From: Strix aluco
Lineage: Eukaryota; Chordata; Aves; Strigiformes; Strigidae
DNA: 64,000 nt
Assembly (NCBI RefSeq): GCF_031877795.1
Contig: NC_133935.1
Location: forward strand, 54,069,330-54,133,329
Direction of reading: 5' to 3'
Shown: positions 39,201 to 52,654 of the stretch, in pieces
How the letters are laid out: every line of letters begins with the position of its first letter
Position numbering within the stretch: the stretch's first letter is position 1
Position numbers and translations under genes: made by a program
The notes under the pieces: generated by a model
Told to the model about the DNA's origin: nothing
Database searches by the model: none
Seen by the model: only the letters and a program-made list of their open reading frames with translations

Positions 39201-42200
39201 CCTTTTTAACAAAGGAGAAATCAATTCCTGGGCTGTGTACTATCAGGCCAGTCCTGGATTAAAGAAATTATCTTTAGTATGATTTAATTCACAATAGTTA
39301 TCAATTATTTCATGTTTCTGGATGCATCCCATCTTCCATAGCCATGCCTTATGCTGGTACTAGGAGTTGTAAGTTGCCAGGACCATTTCTGGCAACCCGA
39401 CATAACAGGTACTATCGCTCAATAAGCTAAGCAAGCCTTTAAAGTTATTCTATACAAATGGAATGGCAAAAAATATCCTTTTCTGCGGGAGAGAGGATCT
39501 CCTCTTTGTGTTGCAAACTGACAAAGTCTGAATCTACTAATTTCAGAAAGATCGAAGTTTTATGGTCTACTCAGACCATATAAATTTGTCTATAACACTA
39601 TAAATGCATGGTAAGAAGCAATGCCTTAAAAGCAATTAAACAAAAGAGCATTTTATTACACATACTTTTAAAGTGTGATTTAATGAAGCTTTTACTATCA
39701 CTACAGGCATCTATCATACCTGCAGATCTCTTTGTTTTAGTCACTGCTATTTCCTTAGCCTAATGCAAGAAGTTTGAAACCTTTGTATTCCAGCAAAACA
39801 CTTACTCTGACCAGAGAAAAAGTCAGAGCAGATGATCAGAAGGTAAGGAGAAAAAGCACAACTACCTGGTTCATTGTATGAAATCCTGAATCTAAAGAGG
39901 AATAGCAGAGGAGAACGCCTCCTATTAAACCAGGATTAGTCATTGTAGTTCTATACCACACTTTGGCCAGGAAACTAACAAACGATAACATCTCATGATC
40001 ACAGAGTCGCAGACATGCATGCAAGATTTCGCAGCCCTCGAAAACTGATTGTCTCAACATGCAGAGTTGGAGGCGGCTGAACACATGTTCAAACACAGTT
40101 GATGCTATCAGTGTTCATGAAATGTGTGACAAGTGTGGGCAGTTCTTTTCAGAGTATCGTGCAAGACCAGTCATGTACAGATCGTATATTATGCATCATA
40201 GTCAATGATGTTTTTCCTTGCTTAGCTGCTAGGCAAAATATCCTTGTCAGCTAATGTCACAGAATGAACGTTGGGACCCTGCTAACACTAGCAGGCTTTT
40301 AACATGGCAGTAGATTTCCAAGAAACATCTGATAGCAAATCCTGGCATTGCAGACTAGAGAAACCATAGATATTTGTTGATAATTTTACTTCATTTCCAA
40401 GAAGAAAGTTGCACCAGGCAGTGCAATAGCTCACTGTACTACCCTGGAAGAGATCACCCATCTCAGTGGCCCCCATTTGGGTTTGAACCATCCTCAGCCC
40501 AAGTAGGTATCAGGACTTTATTCCTCCTTGCAGCACATTTGCAACACTTTTTGAGCCCACAGTCTCTGTGAAGCCTTGGCTGGAAGAGGATCTCACTACT
40601 TCCTAAAAGAGGACCGGTACTGCCCCCTCCTGTGAGCAGCCCCGTAGTTTAGATGCTGCCTTATCAAACCTAAGCTTGTGGGTCTCTGCAGCAAATGGAC
40701 ACAAAGTCTTCCTTCCAAAAAACAAAACCAAACAAAAAAAGCCCCAAAAGTCTATGTGAATGTTAGTTCAACTAGCACAAGATTTAGATGTAGTACTGAG
40801 ATGCAAAAATAGCCATTGCCTACACCCTGTGCTTCCTCATCACTCTTGCCCATTCTTGAAGGCCAGTCAGAGACTTCAAAGATGTTCAAGGTCACTTTCT
40901 GGCAGCAAGCAGCTTCTCTGCAAAACACAGGATTTTTCTTCTTCAGCTGGCTTTCTGCTGCTGATCTGTTCTCTTTTATTTGCCTCTCTTTCACACAAGC
41001 ACTAACACGTAAATTCAAACATGCCAGTGACGGAGGTACTAAAATAGACGTGAAGAGAACTCTGTAAGCACCTCCATCTCCTCCTGCCAGGCTTGTCACG
41101 TCAGCCGTGAATCCCTCCACCCCGGGCACAGCTACCTCCAACTCCAGCAACTGCTTTCCCCTGGGCTGTAGCCATATATTTGCCCAAGGGTAAAATACTT
41201 GAACAGCATCATCCAAATTTAATGACCCTCTGTCATCAGCTTTGTGCCAGGTGCAAGAATTGTGCTTGGAATCTCTTGTAGGCTTCACTGCAATTTGGAA
41301 GCAAAAGACAACAAAGAAGCCAACCAAGCCCCACTTTCAGTGAAATGCACCCCAAATCAAACAGCATGTAAAAACTGCACAAGGAGAAGCTTGCCAAATG
41401 GTCACACGTGATAATTTAGTCAATGAAAGAAGCATTTGGTGTCTTTTGATTTAAGTTCACTTTTACTATATAGGTATATTTTTTGTTGCATACCTGCAGT
41501 TTCCATCAGACAGTTTAAATTAGTCAATAAGCATAAATTTTTGAAGGGCAGTTCAGAAGGGAATTTTCCAGACTCTGGAAGTACATTGCACTTCAGAGTG
41601 TAGTTCTGAAAATAAGCATGGCTGCTGATGCATTTCAGGCAGCTGAAATATAATCTAAAGAGCATTTGGAAGGTGCAGGTCTGAACAAAAGAAGGATGGG
41701 AAAGGTGTTATCACAGACAGAGAAAGGCTCAGCACTATTTCAGAGGAAAGAGAAGAAGATCCATTTTGACTATATAAAAGTGCATTGAAAGGCATCCAAG
41801 AAGAGAACGGCCAGTTCTAGAAGGACAAGAGGAAGAAAAATGAAATATAAAAGCAAATTCTTGAATCTTTGGTATATCTGAAATAGATATAGGAACAAAA
41901 TAGTAAGTGAAAACGCTAAAGTGAAAGACTCAGGAGGGGTGAATGAGGTCAATAAGGAGTGAATGGCACGAAAATCTATTGAAAAAAGTTTACAAGAAAT
42001 CATAAAAGCTAGAACTAGAAGATGCCGAGATGCTGGTCACAAGCATGAAGGTTTCACAGCATCTCGAAGTAAACAGAACCAGCAGTGCTAAAAAATCTGA
42101 AAGATATTGAGAGGGAGAGTGGAGAAATTTGAAATACTAAAAGTGCAAAGTAAAACAGTTTTCATTTCTGAGAACTGCTATTATTTTTGTGAAGTTGTGG

Positions 42201-42482
42201 TAAAATACGCTAAAAGGAATTTTTTTCCAAATTCTATGAAAAATAATTACCTTGGTGCTAAGAATATGCATGACAAGGTAAGAATCAAATTATCTCTAAA
42301 TCAAATTTACAAGTATAAAATGAATTGTGGTAACAGAACACATCAAATCAACAACAATTCACCTGATACTCAGCCTGATACACATTTTGTTTTTAAAGAA
42401 ACAAAGTAGCGTTTCTTCTTATTCTCTACAACAATACCACCTGACCACATCCATTACATAATACACATTTTTATTTAGTAAT

Positions 42483-42497
42483 GGGGGGGGGGGGGGG
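42483..42497 (+). repeat. Poly(G) tract of 15 bases
   Basis: Uninterrupted G run in AT-rich intergenic DNA. Confidence 0.9.
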
Positions 42498-43808
42498 AGG
42501 TTGATTGTCAGTTTAAGAGAAATAAGCCTAATTGAGTAAGAGTGAATTGCAAATACTTTCTTCTCTGCTTTTGGGCATGGTGCCTTGCCCATAGGCCTGG
42601 ATGGGGAGTCAAGGCCCTGACTTGGAATCCAAACCCCCATCCTTTGTGGATCTGAAATTTCTACGGGGCTGCACATGGTGCTGCTGTGAGCCCCAGAGAG
42701 GTTTATTTGCATAAGGAAGTGTTGAAAGAGCAGCCCCGGGCTTAATGACCTTGGGCAGCTAGCTCTTCCTCTGCCTTCACCCTCATTACTGGGATGATAG
42801 GCTCTCGTCCTAGCGGGATGTGATGGGTGTTAATTAAATTATTGTTTGCACAGCGCTTCACATTCAAAGAGCTACCCTAGTTAAAAAAAAAAAAAAATGC
42901 AGTGCAAACAGCAAAATGGGAATCCAACTTGTACGTGTAAAGGTGGTAATTTGAAAACCACAGTTCTTCGTGTGTGTCATCTGCCTTTTTGGCCTGACAT
43001 TTAGGAGACCCGGTAAGGGAACTTCCAGAGCAAACGCCTCAAGAAGCTGCTGGCAGAGCTACCGTGAGAGCTTCCCAACAGCTGTCCCCCCTCCACGGAG
43101 GCCTGCGGATGGCCAGGCAGACTGACCCCAACCCGCATGCTCCAGCATCCTTTCACTCTTCACCTCGTGACATCCCGTGCAACTCATGCATTGTGTGGAG
43201 TGAAACCAAGGACTGCGGTCTCAAATCAACAGCTGCAATGCCATCTTGCTTCAGGTTTGTCCTTAAAAAGTTTTTTTCCAAGCCAAAAAGCTCATACAAT
43301 GCTTTCTAGAGATTAGTATGGAAATAACAAGCTACAGCAAATCATCTGGGCATCAAATTCCCCTTTGTCTCTGAAAAGCGTGCCTGGCCCCAGTTGGAAA
43401 TGCTCTGACCTCTCGCACAAATGGCAGCATTTTCAGCATATACATTCTGCGTGACGAAACAGGAAATTGGGTAACATGATGATGCCAGATCTTCCGTGGC
43501 CATTTCAGGGAAGACGCCACAAAAATCCGGCCTGCCTGCCAGGAGGGGTTCTCCTGTGGGCAAGCCGTGGTGTAAAAAGAGAGAGAAAAATTATTTTTGT
43601 TGTTGTAAAAACTGTAAAAAATGGGGTTTTTTTAAAAAGAAAGGTGCTGAAAGTATGCGCGGCTGCGGAGCAGGGGGTGCCGGGGAGCCCCACGGGTCCC
43701 CTGCCCGGGGCCACGTGCGTCCGTGTGACCGGGCGGCCCCGGGGAGGCGGCGCCGCGGGGGCTCCGCGGGTGCTCCGCGCCCCGCAGCACCTGGCGGCGC
43801 AGCCCCAG

Positions 43809-43838
43809 CCCCGGCCCCGGCCCCGGCCCCGGCCCCGA
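43809..43838. repeat. CCCCGG hexanucleotide repeat
   Basis: Four exact CCCCGG units (43809-43832) followed by CCCCGA, preceded by related CCCCAG units. On the other strand the unit is GGGGCC. Confidence 0.85.
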
Positions 43839-43989
43839 GCGCGGCGGCGCGCCCCGCGCGCTCCCGCCCGCTCGCCAGCCCGCCCGCCCACCTCCACATG
43901 CACACACCCGCGGCTGGAGGAGGAGCGGCATCTTCTTCGCCGTCTTCGTTTCGCCAATTTAATTTCCCCCCGTCCTCGCCCCTTTTTCT

Positions 43990-44109
43990 TAATTTTTTAA
44001 AATTTTTATTTTATTATTATCACTGTAATTATTTGTCCGGGTGCTCCGGCCGATTCAAACCGGAGAGGGTGGATTATTCCTCGGGGGATCCCCGCGGCTC
44101 CTCGGGAAG
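43990..44109 (+). other. SLC38A1: Candidate SLC38A1 untranslated exon 1
   Basis: A consensus donor GGGAAG|GTAGGC lies at 44109/44110 in the middle of the island. It could join to the acceptor TTTTATTTAG at 52560. The 5' limit is unknown, and other donors in the island are possible. Signal-based inference only. Confidence 0.35.
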
Positions 44110-44558
44110 GTAGGCAGCAGCTGATGCAATCGGGGGGGACGGGGACGCGGCTCCCCGCGCAGCCTTTGTCTCCGCGCCGCGGTCGCGCAGCGCGGGCCGG
44201 AGCCCGCCGCGGGCCGCGCTTTGTCTCCGCCGTGTGCGCAGCTTCCCCACCCCCCTCCCCCCGCCGCTCAAACGTGCCTCCTCGCCCCCGGGCGCTGCCG
44301 ATTTCAAACCCTAAAAGCGCACAGCGAGTCGGGGAGGGGATGAGGGAGCGCAGCGGCATCGCTGCGGCGGGGTCGCGGGGCGGGAAGGGACGGGGTGGGG
44401 GACACGGAGCCGGCCATGCGGCATCTCCCCGCGGCGGCGGGGGGGTTGCCCGCCGGGGGCTGCCGTAGCGAGCCGCTGCAGCATGCCGTTGAAAAAAAAC
44501 ACAAAAAGAAAACCAGAAAAACGGCAGTCGGCATCTACGAGCTTTCGCTGGCAGCGGC

Positions 44559-44586
44559 AAAAAAAAAAAAAAAAAAAAAAAAAAAA
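44559..44586 (+). repeat. Poly(A) tract of 28 bases
   Basis: Uninterrupted A run inside the SLC38A1 CpG island, unusual within such GC-rich sequence. Could be the tail of a retrotransposed fragment, but no body is recognised. Confidence 0.9.
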
Positions 44587-44789
44587 TAGTTTGAGCCCGG
44601 CAAGCGTGATGGCTGGAGCTGCGCGGCTGGGCCGCGTGTGCCGCAGCCCCCGCAAGATGCGCGGCCGCGGGTTTCGCCCTGCCTTGCTGCGAAGCGCTGT
44701 CGCCTTTCGCTTAAATCCAGCGCTGCCACAGGGTCAGTGGAAGTTTTACGGTATTTAGAAAATGCAGGCTCGGCCCACGGCGCGCACGC

Positions 44790-44810
44790 GTGTGTGTGTG
44801 TGTGTGTGTG
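44790..44810 (+). repeat. (GT)n microsatellite
   Basis: Ten TG dinucleotides preceded by CGCGCACGCG, at the downstream edge of the CpG island. It can adopt Z-DNA. Confidence 0.9.
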
Positions 44811-47800
44811 TTTGCCCGTAAATACATAGTAACAGCTAAGCTGCTCGGTTTTAATGAGCCCTAGGCGAGAACAAAAAGGGGCAGGTTTGAATGCCTGGGT
44901 CTGCGTTTGCTCACGTGTATGTCCGTCCACCTTGCCTTTACGGCAAGAGGGTTTGTTCCATTGTTTTGCAGAGTTTGTAATGCAACCTGTAGCTAGGATG
45001 TGTCTCCTTGTGAAAGAGGAGACGAGGAGGTGTGTAAACCCGTGCTTTGTTTATGGGACATTAGAAGGACTGAAAGAGACCCCAGGTTTGGCAGCTGGTT
45101 TTATGGAAGGCAAAGCCATAGCCTTCTTGTGCCACCAGCTGAAGCCGCCACATATTCCTGGGCTATTCAGTGTCCCACGGACTGCTGTGAGGTATTTCTA
45201 TTCCAAATTATGGTAACCTGTGCTTTGTGATGCTTCATTCACCTTTAGGTTTGTTTGGGTTTTAACACGTGCTTGAAAGGCAAAATGTCCATGTTATGGA
45301 CCAGCCATTGTTCTAAAAGTAAAGTATTAGAAAAGGATCCTTGTTAATTGATAAAATACATTCTGGAAGGAAAAAAAGACATTCTGACTCTAACCATCTT
45401 AGATCAGAAGTAAAAACAGCTACAGGGGGAGAAAGAGCATCATCTTTCCATCTAACTTTTACTTCATTTGCCACCAAAATACCAACTTTGTTTAAAAAGC
45501 CTCTAAAAGGAAATTCTGTCTGTTGCTGTATCAGTAACTGCCCTTTTCAGGCTAGGAGCCCATGCTGAAATTGCGCTGAAACCGACTGTCAAAACCTGTC
45601 TGAAATCTAGGAATTGCCATATTGCTGGTGAGCAGAGGCCTTCTGCTGTGGCTCGGTGGAAATTCACTGACTAAAATGGGATCTGCTTCACAGTCGTACT
45701 GAATGACTCCTATTTGACTTTGACTTTTTGGAAGGGTTTGTGTTTTTTTTTTTTCTTTTTAAGAGGCACCACAGAGAGAGCACTTCACTGAAGCACACTG
45801 CAGCATCCTCTGGCTTGTCACTTGAGACTATTTATGCTGTAGTTGGACCAACTGGGCTCTCCAGCCTGGGTGAGACATGTTGGCAGTGAGCACCATGTTC
45901 CACATACCCCCGTGCAGAGGATTATCCTCCGAGTTGTTCAAGGCTTTCTACAGGCTGCTGTAGAACATGGAGGATCAATTGTCCTTCGTGTCCAAATCCT
46001 GCTTTTGACAAGGGTTTTAAAGGATGGAAGGGGAGGCAGAGATTTGTCAGCTCCTCTGCTTGCAGGATGCTCATCTTGGGTCTCTGTCCTACATTTTCTT
46101 GGTTTTTTTCTGGTTTTGGGGTTTGTTCTTCACCAGGGGAAGAGTGGTGACTGAGCAAAAATAGGTCTCTCCTTCCTCCCATGTTCTCCTCTGTCTTTTT
46201 CTCAGCTTGCTCATTTCTGTAGAAGCACGTTTAGCACATAGTGTGACAATAACCACCGCTGTAAAAGTTTGTATTGTGAAGGCAAATGAGACATTGTGGG
46301 AATATTTAAATATTCTAAGCCTGAATTCAGTTTCCTTTCTGATAGGTATTTATTGCTGTGACCTTAACCCAATCCACAAAGTTTGAGCAGCCACTCTTGG
46401 GAAAAATGGCAGCTTTTTTATGTTGAAAGTGTTTCATGGCCCTTTTGCAGTTAAGTCTCATAATATTTGTGTAAGCCTATCAGGTAAATATCACTCTGTG
46501 TCGCTTACAGTCAAGAAAGCTGAAGCGAAGAAATTACTTGTAAGCTGGGGCAGAAAGAAGTGAGTTACGTATGAACTTATGCAAAGGGTTCTTTCTTCCA
46601 TAGTACAAAACTTATTTTAAGTAAGAATTTCAGAGCTGCTGTTTAGCCCTTACAGATACATCTGGATAGTCTGTTTTGTTGCTGTAACCTGTAAAGTCCC
46701 ACTCGTACAGCACTTCCACTTTCTGTAGAAGACAAGAGTTCATTTATTTGTGGCAGTGCGTTCTGGGATCTCTTCAGCAAAACCAAGACTGTTGAGAGGA
46801 TTTCACAGAGAAATATAATTAGGAAAAAATGTGACTATATTCCTCTGCCAAATGCCTTCCCTAAATTGACTGGGAAGGGCTCAAAACAAAAATGTACTTA
46901 AAACCATTTTCCTTTATGGCTCATCTTTAAGTGTTTTGCCTAAAGTAATGAATCACTGGGTGAATCAGACTGGGATTTTATGATTTCTTATTTGCCTGCC
47001 TTTGATCAGCTGAGTAGCCTGTCGAGACTTAATTTGGGACTGTCTTCCCTTTCTTTATGGCAGCATGGAAGGGCAGTGTGGAGAGCGATGGGGCAGAGCA
47101 GGAACATTTTCCTGTTGCAGCGCAAGGTCACATAGTACTGAGAGAAAGGGTGAGAATCCACATTTGTGCTCATCACTTCTCTTTTATAGTATCCTTTTCT
47201 GAGCTTCCTTCTCAAGTCTTTTGCCATTTGTTTGTTTCCCCCCACCCCCCCTTATCTTTTAACTGCTCCATCCCTCGCACTGTGGGGGCTGTGTGAGAGA
47301 GAAGGAGCCTGGAAATGAAAGGTGATGGCTTGCAGCCACCAAGCAAACAGCTGCAGCAGCTGGAAGGCCTTCTGGCTGCCACACTGCCCTCAGCCTGGTG
47401 GTGTTGCTGGTGGGCAGGACAGGCGCATGCCAGCACCTTGGTCATTTTTCATGGCACCCTCAAGCCCACCAGTTGGGCCAGGGTGAACCCCCTTCCTTCC
47501 GCCGCTCCCCCGGCTGCAGCCTGCTGCAGAGGGGCAGTACGGTGGAGCTGGAGGCAGTGACATTTCAAGCACTGCAGATGTTTGTTCAATGGATGTGAGT
47601 CAGTCTTTAATTTCCAAGAGCTTTTATTATCTCGGTGGCTCTTCTCTAATCTCTCCATTTTGTCCTTCCTGTAGATGAGGAGTACATCGGGAGCTTTATG
47701 TTCCACATGTCAGGTCTCACTAATGCTGAACAAAAAGGAGATAGTTGCTTCCCAGCCTCCCAACATGATACTGTTACGTATCAAGCCTATTATTGCTTTT

Positions 47801-48587
47801 TGTCATTTAAGTGAATAGTCTGTACACAGAGTTTCAGGCTCAGTGTTTCATTATTTATATCCATGGTGTCTTACTGGTCATATTGCTCTTCTTTGAAAGA
47901 ACTTTCAGAAGTATGAGCAAAGAAAGACGTATCACATCTCAGGCTTTGCAGGAATAAAAACAGCTTGTGTGAAACTCAAGCACTGGATTCTGATGATTTG
48001 TAATGGACCAAGAGAAGTTCTTGGCAAAACTCCCTTCAAGAAGAAAGTTGAGTCATATTTCAGCTTTTAAGCAAATTATCTTGAATTCCATAGTTAAAAT
48101 TGCTTAGCGTTTCTTGGATATTTGCCATCCCTAAGACCATTTGACTACGGGAGGTGTGCAGTGAATGAAGTGCCCAGTGAGTGTGCAAGGGCGCATGACA
48201 AAACCCATACCCAGAGATGGGCGAGATGGTGTCCAGCCCGACACTTACCCAAATGCCTCTCACGTACTGGGTCAGCTTTCGCGCAGCCACGTGTCTTAAG
48301 TTGGCACTTTTTTGAATGATGACATCTATGAAAAAAAGTTGCCTGTGAATTAAGCCATCACCATTATCACCAGGAGTGATGATGTTACTGTTAAAAACAC
48401 AACTTGTAGTGAAGCGTTTTCTGAGCTTACACCTCTTCGAGGTACTGCCCAGAAAGAATTCATGCTTGAGCCAGCAGAAGAAATAACGTTAGATGTCTGT
48501 ATTGCTGTATTTTTTCAAATACAAACATCTGAGCCCATTACTCCTGTTGTGGAATTTTAACAGTCCAGAAAACTGGAGTTGCAGGGA

Positions 48588-48606
48588 TTTTTTTTTTTTT
48601 TTTTTT
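48588..48606 (+). repeat. Poly(T) tract of 19 bases
   Basis: Uninterrupted T run in SLC38A1 intron 1. Confidence 0.9.
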
Positions 48607-50929
48607 GATGTTTCAGAAGCAATGAAGAAAATTACCCCAGTTCTTGGAATGTGTTTTAATGGCTTGTGAAGGTCTCAGTGTTCTTGAGAAAAATAAACTC
48701 ATTTTATCTTTTTGTGTCATCTCACAGTCCTCCTTCTGAAGTCTGTGACCAGTTGTAATCTTTCCCGTATTCTGCAAGGAGCACACGATGAATAAATCAT
48801 CCATTATGGCTTTTACAAGTCATGTCATGGGATGTTTAAAGGGAAAACCAAGCTCACAGGCCAGAGGAGTGCGTTTTCTACTAAATGGAGGGGCTGGATC
48901 AGCTACCAAACACAGACCTTTGAGGTTCCTTTAGAAGGGTCATTAGCTCTTTCTTTGTTTTCTCTCAGGGTGATTCCTGCTTCAAGAAGGAGTGTTTGCC
49001 CATCCGAGTATAAAAATTTGAAGTAAGAGCAAAATTCTTATTTCTTCTTGTCGTTTTATTATGTGTGTGTCGAGAGAGAGGTTTGATGGCAGGTCGCTGG
49101 AATTTTTCTTTTTGGGAGGTTTAAGGCTGGGCAGAGTAGTGGGCACAGTGGCTGGAAGTGATTGGGATTGCTACAGTCACTCTTCAGATTATTATTTACT
49201 GCCTTTCAATGTGAATTGGGAATAAAGCTCAGTCTAGGAGCTTTTGCCAACATAGCATTTTTATTTGCATTTATTTCATGGCATTTCTTGAATGAAAAGG
49301 TCTTTAAAGTACAAATATTACCGTGCTGCTTCCAATATATAGGTCAGCATCAACATATGGTGAATTTTTATTAGTTGAAGCAATTCTTTTTTTCTTCCCA
49401 CAGCATCAGTGGCACCTATACCTGAGGTGGTGACTTGCTTAGCTCAGCTATCCCAGTGTAGAAGCTCCCTTTGGGAGCAAAGCTATCGTACTTGCAGAGA
49501 CCAGCTCAGCATGGCTGCAAACCCCTCCTGTGGGCCAGGACAGGTTGTCCTCTGGCAGTGCCAGGCTCCGCTGTAGAGGCCAAGTGACAAGCCTGAAGCA
49601 GACGCTCGACTTGTAGGGAATAAAGCTTGATGATATGAACCCAACCCTTTGAGAGTATAGATTTTATTTAGACTCTGTGATTTGCTGCATCCATGAACTT
49701 GGAGTTTAAAATAGGTGATTTGGGGGTGAAATTCATGTGACCACCAGTACTCCACTGACTGTGGAGGGTGCCTGGAATGATTAGCAATGCCAAAGGGTTT
49801 GTTCTGTATGTATATCTAAGGTAAAGTTATCTTTGCAAAAGTTGGCCGTTTGCATGGTGGTTTTTTCCAAGTATCACACTTCTGTCACCCTTTCCCTCTG
49901 AATCCACAAGTTCTTCACAAACTGAGTGTTATTGTTGCTATTATCATCTTAATTTTACAGATGGAGGTGCTAAGGATGAGGTGGTTATCCTTTGCCAAAG
50001 ATTTGTGATGAGTTCATGCTGTGACAGTGAAAGTTTTGACCCCCCAGCCCTACTAGTACTGTCTCTTCACCCTCCTTGTGTTTTGGCGCTGAGATCAGTT
50101 TTTCTCGTAGTTGGAGGTGTAATGCATTATTTCACTCAACAGTTTTTTGGTTTCAGGGGTTTGTTTTGTGAGTTTTGGGTTTTTTTAGTAAATCACTTAA
50201 CCTACCAACAACCTGTGGCAGATTCAGAGATGTGTCATGCTGCTTCAGGAGCAACTCGTCTGCCTGACACCTGGGATCTGCTGCAATGATTGCTGGTGCA
50301 TCAGCTGGCACCGCTTGCACTAAGGTTTTGCTGCATCTTCATTCCATGAGTTTTCCATAGAGTCAGAATTTTGGTTAAAACAAAAAGAAGATTGTCACTT
50401 TTGCACTGCAAAGATTCCTTGCGAATAAACCAGTGAGCCATTTTCCTGCCAGTCTGGCCATGCAGCATTTCAGCTACAGAGGGGCAGAATGGCGAAGCAG
50501 GAGCTGCACGTCAGTGAGCTGTGAAGTCTGCTCTCCAGTATGCTGTTTACCTCACAGGAGTGCTAATTTCAGCACCTGCTTTTGAAACACTTAATGGGGA
50601 ATTTATTAAGCACAGGCAAAGTCAAGGCAGTTTTGAAAATCCTCCCGGGGGGCCATGATGCAAAACGGTGCCCAAAGGGAAAGTTTCTCTCTGCTTGAAT
50701 CTTAGATGAACCTTTACATGGATTTTTAAATGCCAGGGGATACAGATCTCTGTACAGATGTTGTCAGGTCTATTAAGGAATTGTTTATTTTAGGAACTCA
50801 CGGTCACAAGAAGCTTCAGGATTCAGCAGGCTCAGTCCTTGCTACCTCAGCAGTCGGCATCTCCTGTGGCTTTCTCCTTTTATAAAAAGATCATGCTTCT
50901 CTTCCAAAATAGGTAGACTATTTTATCCC

Positions 50930-51140
50930 TCCAGCCTCCAGGAAGACTGTTCCAGAATGTCACTGCTAGAACCACGCTCTGCTTGCCAGTCTGCATTTAT
51001 TTATCATCAGCCTTAAACCAATTTTTTTTTTTTATTGTGCCAACATTTTAATACCCAAGCAGTTGCTCCCCTGGTATCTGTAATGGAAATCTCCTCTGTA
51101 GAGGAGTTGAAAAGGACCCAGCTCACATCCCCCTAACACC
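50930..51140 (-). mobile_element. Probable ancient CR1/L3-type LINE fragment
   Basis: The + strand phrases CCAGGAAGACTGTTCCAGAA (50939-50958) and TTATTGTGCCAACATTTTAA (51033-51052) resemble the reversed 3' region of old CR1/L3 elements. It is highly diverged. Boundaries are approximate and the call depends on recall of the consensus. Confidence 0.4.
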
Positions 51141-52654
51141 ATCCTCTCACCAGGCTGTACCAGGCCCTGTCTGCCACCATAACCACGTTCTTAGTTGCTC
51201 CTTCAGTAGAAAAGAACAGATACTGCCCTACTGTAAGACTGGAGGCTTGCCTTTAAACTTTACACCTGTACAGTCTGGGCACTTGAGGGGATGTTAATAG
51301 CACATCTAAACTTTAAAACTACATTTCTGAGAAAGTATTTACGGAGAAAAAACTGCTCATTTGCAAAGCCCTTCTCTGTGTGGTATAAACCAGAAGTATT
51401 GGGTTCTGTAAACTTAATTTGAAACAGGCAGATGTCATAACTGAACCAGTGAACTACATTCTCCTGCCTTGACATAGTGCCCTACAAGAGCCAGGGATGT
51501 TCCTGTTTCTTTGGTTGCATGTGAGCAGTTTGATGGGTTTGTGGTAGCCCTGTGAATTTGAAAATATCCCTAAATTAATCTGGCATCTGAGTGTTCACCA
51601 CGTACCCCAGGGTGAATAGCTGTTTGGCAATACTGCAGGAAATTCATTCACAAAATGAGAATTGAGAGAGTTGTGATGCAGGAGCTTGTTTGTGAATAAC
51701 ATCCTGTTGCCTCAGCACCACGCTCTAGTTGTAGCTCAGCCGAGAGTGGTTGGACTCTGGAAAATATTGGTCTTTCAGTTGATTTGCATTGCTGATGAGG
51801 AAATATGTCAATGCAGCAGACTTGTCTGGTCTGCCTTTGGTGTTATTCTTGGTGCTTTTATGCATCACATCTCTATCAGAGGAAAGATCACCTGATCTCT
51901 AGATAGTAACTGCTTGACACAAGATATACATTATTCTTTCTTCCTATGATACATGAGTTTAGGGATTTGGTTTTGTCTGTTTCTGTCCTTGTTCAGAATA
52001 AGTTTAACCATACACAAAGCATCCTCTGCCCATCCTCTTTACCAAAAAAACCTTAACATATTCAAATATCTGAAATACAGATATTAGTAGAACAGAGTAC
52101 TGATATAACTATTCCTCTGTTCCATCCACTTAGCAACATCATCAACACAATATATTTTATATTTTTAAGTAAGAATGGAGAACATACAGAAGAACAACAC
52201 CGAATATCAAAATGGGACTTACTTAAACAAGCAAATCATTTTTATTCCATTTTTATTCCTTAATCTGTAGGTGGTTAATCTTTTCTCCTGAAACAAATAG
52301 GATTGGTTTGCTCACTAGTTTACAAATACAAGTAGTGTCTTCAGCAGTTGATTGTGGGACTGGGTAAATTTATAAGGTTACCAAAGTTGATCTCATACTG
52401 TTCTGCAATGCATTTAGGTTATAACCTGAGGTCCTTCTAATGATACAAAATTGGTTGGTAAGGACAATCTTTCTTGTCCAGGTTTCACTGGTTTCTTCTG
52501 GGGATACTGCCTGCTGTCAGTGGTATACATCTTGGGTTTTTTTTCTTGTGTTTTATTTAGGTTGCTGACACTGTGGCTGCAGTTTACTCACGTGATACCA
52601 ACCAAACACTAGTATTTGGAGAAACACTTTGATAGGTACAGTTCCTCACCCAGG

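Larger units (their letters stand above)
21760..43640. other. Intergenic DNA between SLC38A2 and SLC38A1
   Basis: About 22 kb of mostly AT-rich sequence without a recognised gene. Contents that can be named are the CR1 fragment at 23758-24255 and an AT-only stretch around 36470-36530. There are also a 15-base poly(G) at 42483-42497, a poly(A) near 42881-42894, and small local duplications (25611-25630 and 37519-37545). A 191-codon minus-strand open frame (40752-41327) and a 203-codon plus-strand frame (24256-24867) are unexplained and show no family signature. Distal regulatory elements may lie here but cannot be seen by eye. Confidence 0.6.
43640..44760. promoter_or_regulatory. CpG island at the SLC38A1 promoter
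   Basis: A sharp rise in GC and CpG between two AT-rich regions, about 8 kb before the first SLC38A1 coding exon. It includes a CCAAT box at 43954-43958, an AT-rich core-like stretch at 43986-44033 and GGGGCC-type repeats at 43809-43838. A 28-base poly(A) lies at 44559-44586 and a (GT)n at 44790-44810. The position fits the promoter of SLC38A1; no other gene is in range. Confidence 0.75.
44110..52560 (+). other. Putative SLC38A1 intron 1
   Basis: 8.4 kb between the candidate exon 1 and the coding start. Alternative untranslated exons, which SLC38A1 has in mammals, cannot be located with confidence. A 19-base poly(T) is at 48588-48606 and an old CR1/L3-like fragment at about 50930-51140. A GC-richer patch at 47300-47570 has no recognisable gene. 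Confidence 0.5.

Noticed and set aside
43467-44113. Open frames of 177 and 205 codons in the SLC38A1 CpG island
   Set aside because: Low-complexity Pro/Ala/Arg translations from GC repeats, with no homology and ending in AT-rich leader sequence.
44110-52560. Search for additional SLC38A1 5' untranslated exons
   Set aside because: Many AG/GT pairs exist, but untranslated exons cannot be told from chance without transcript data.
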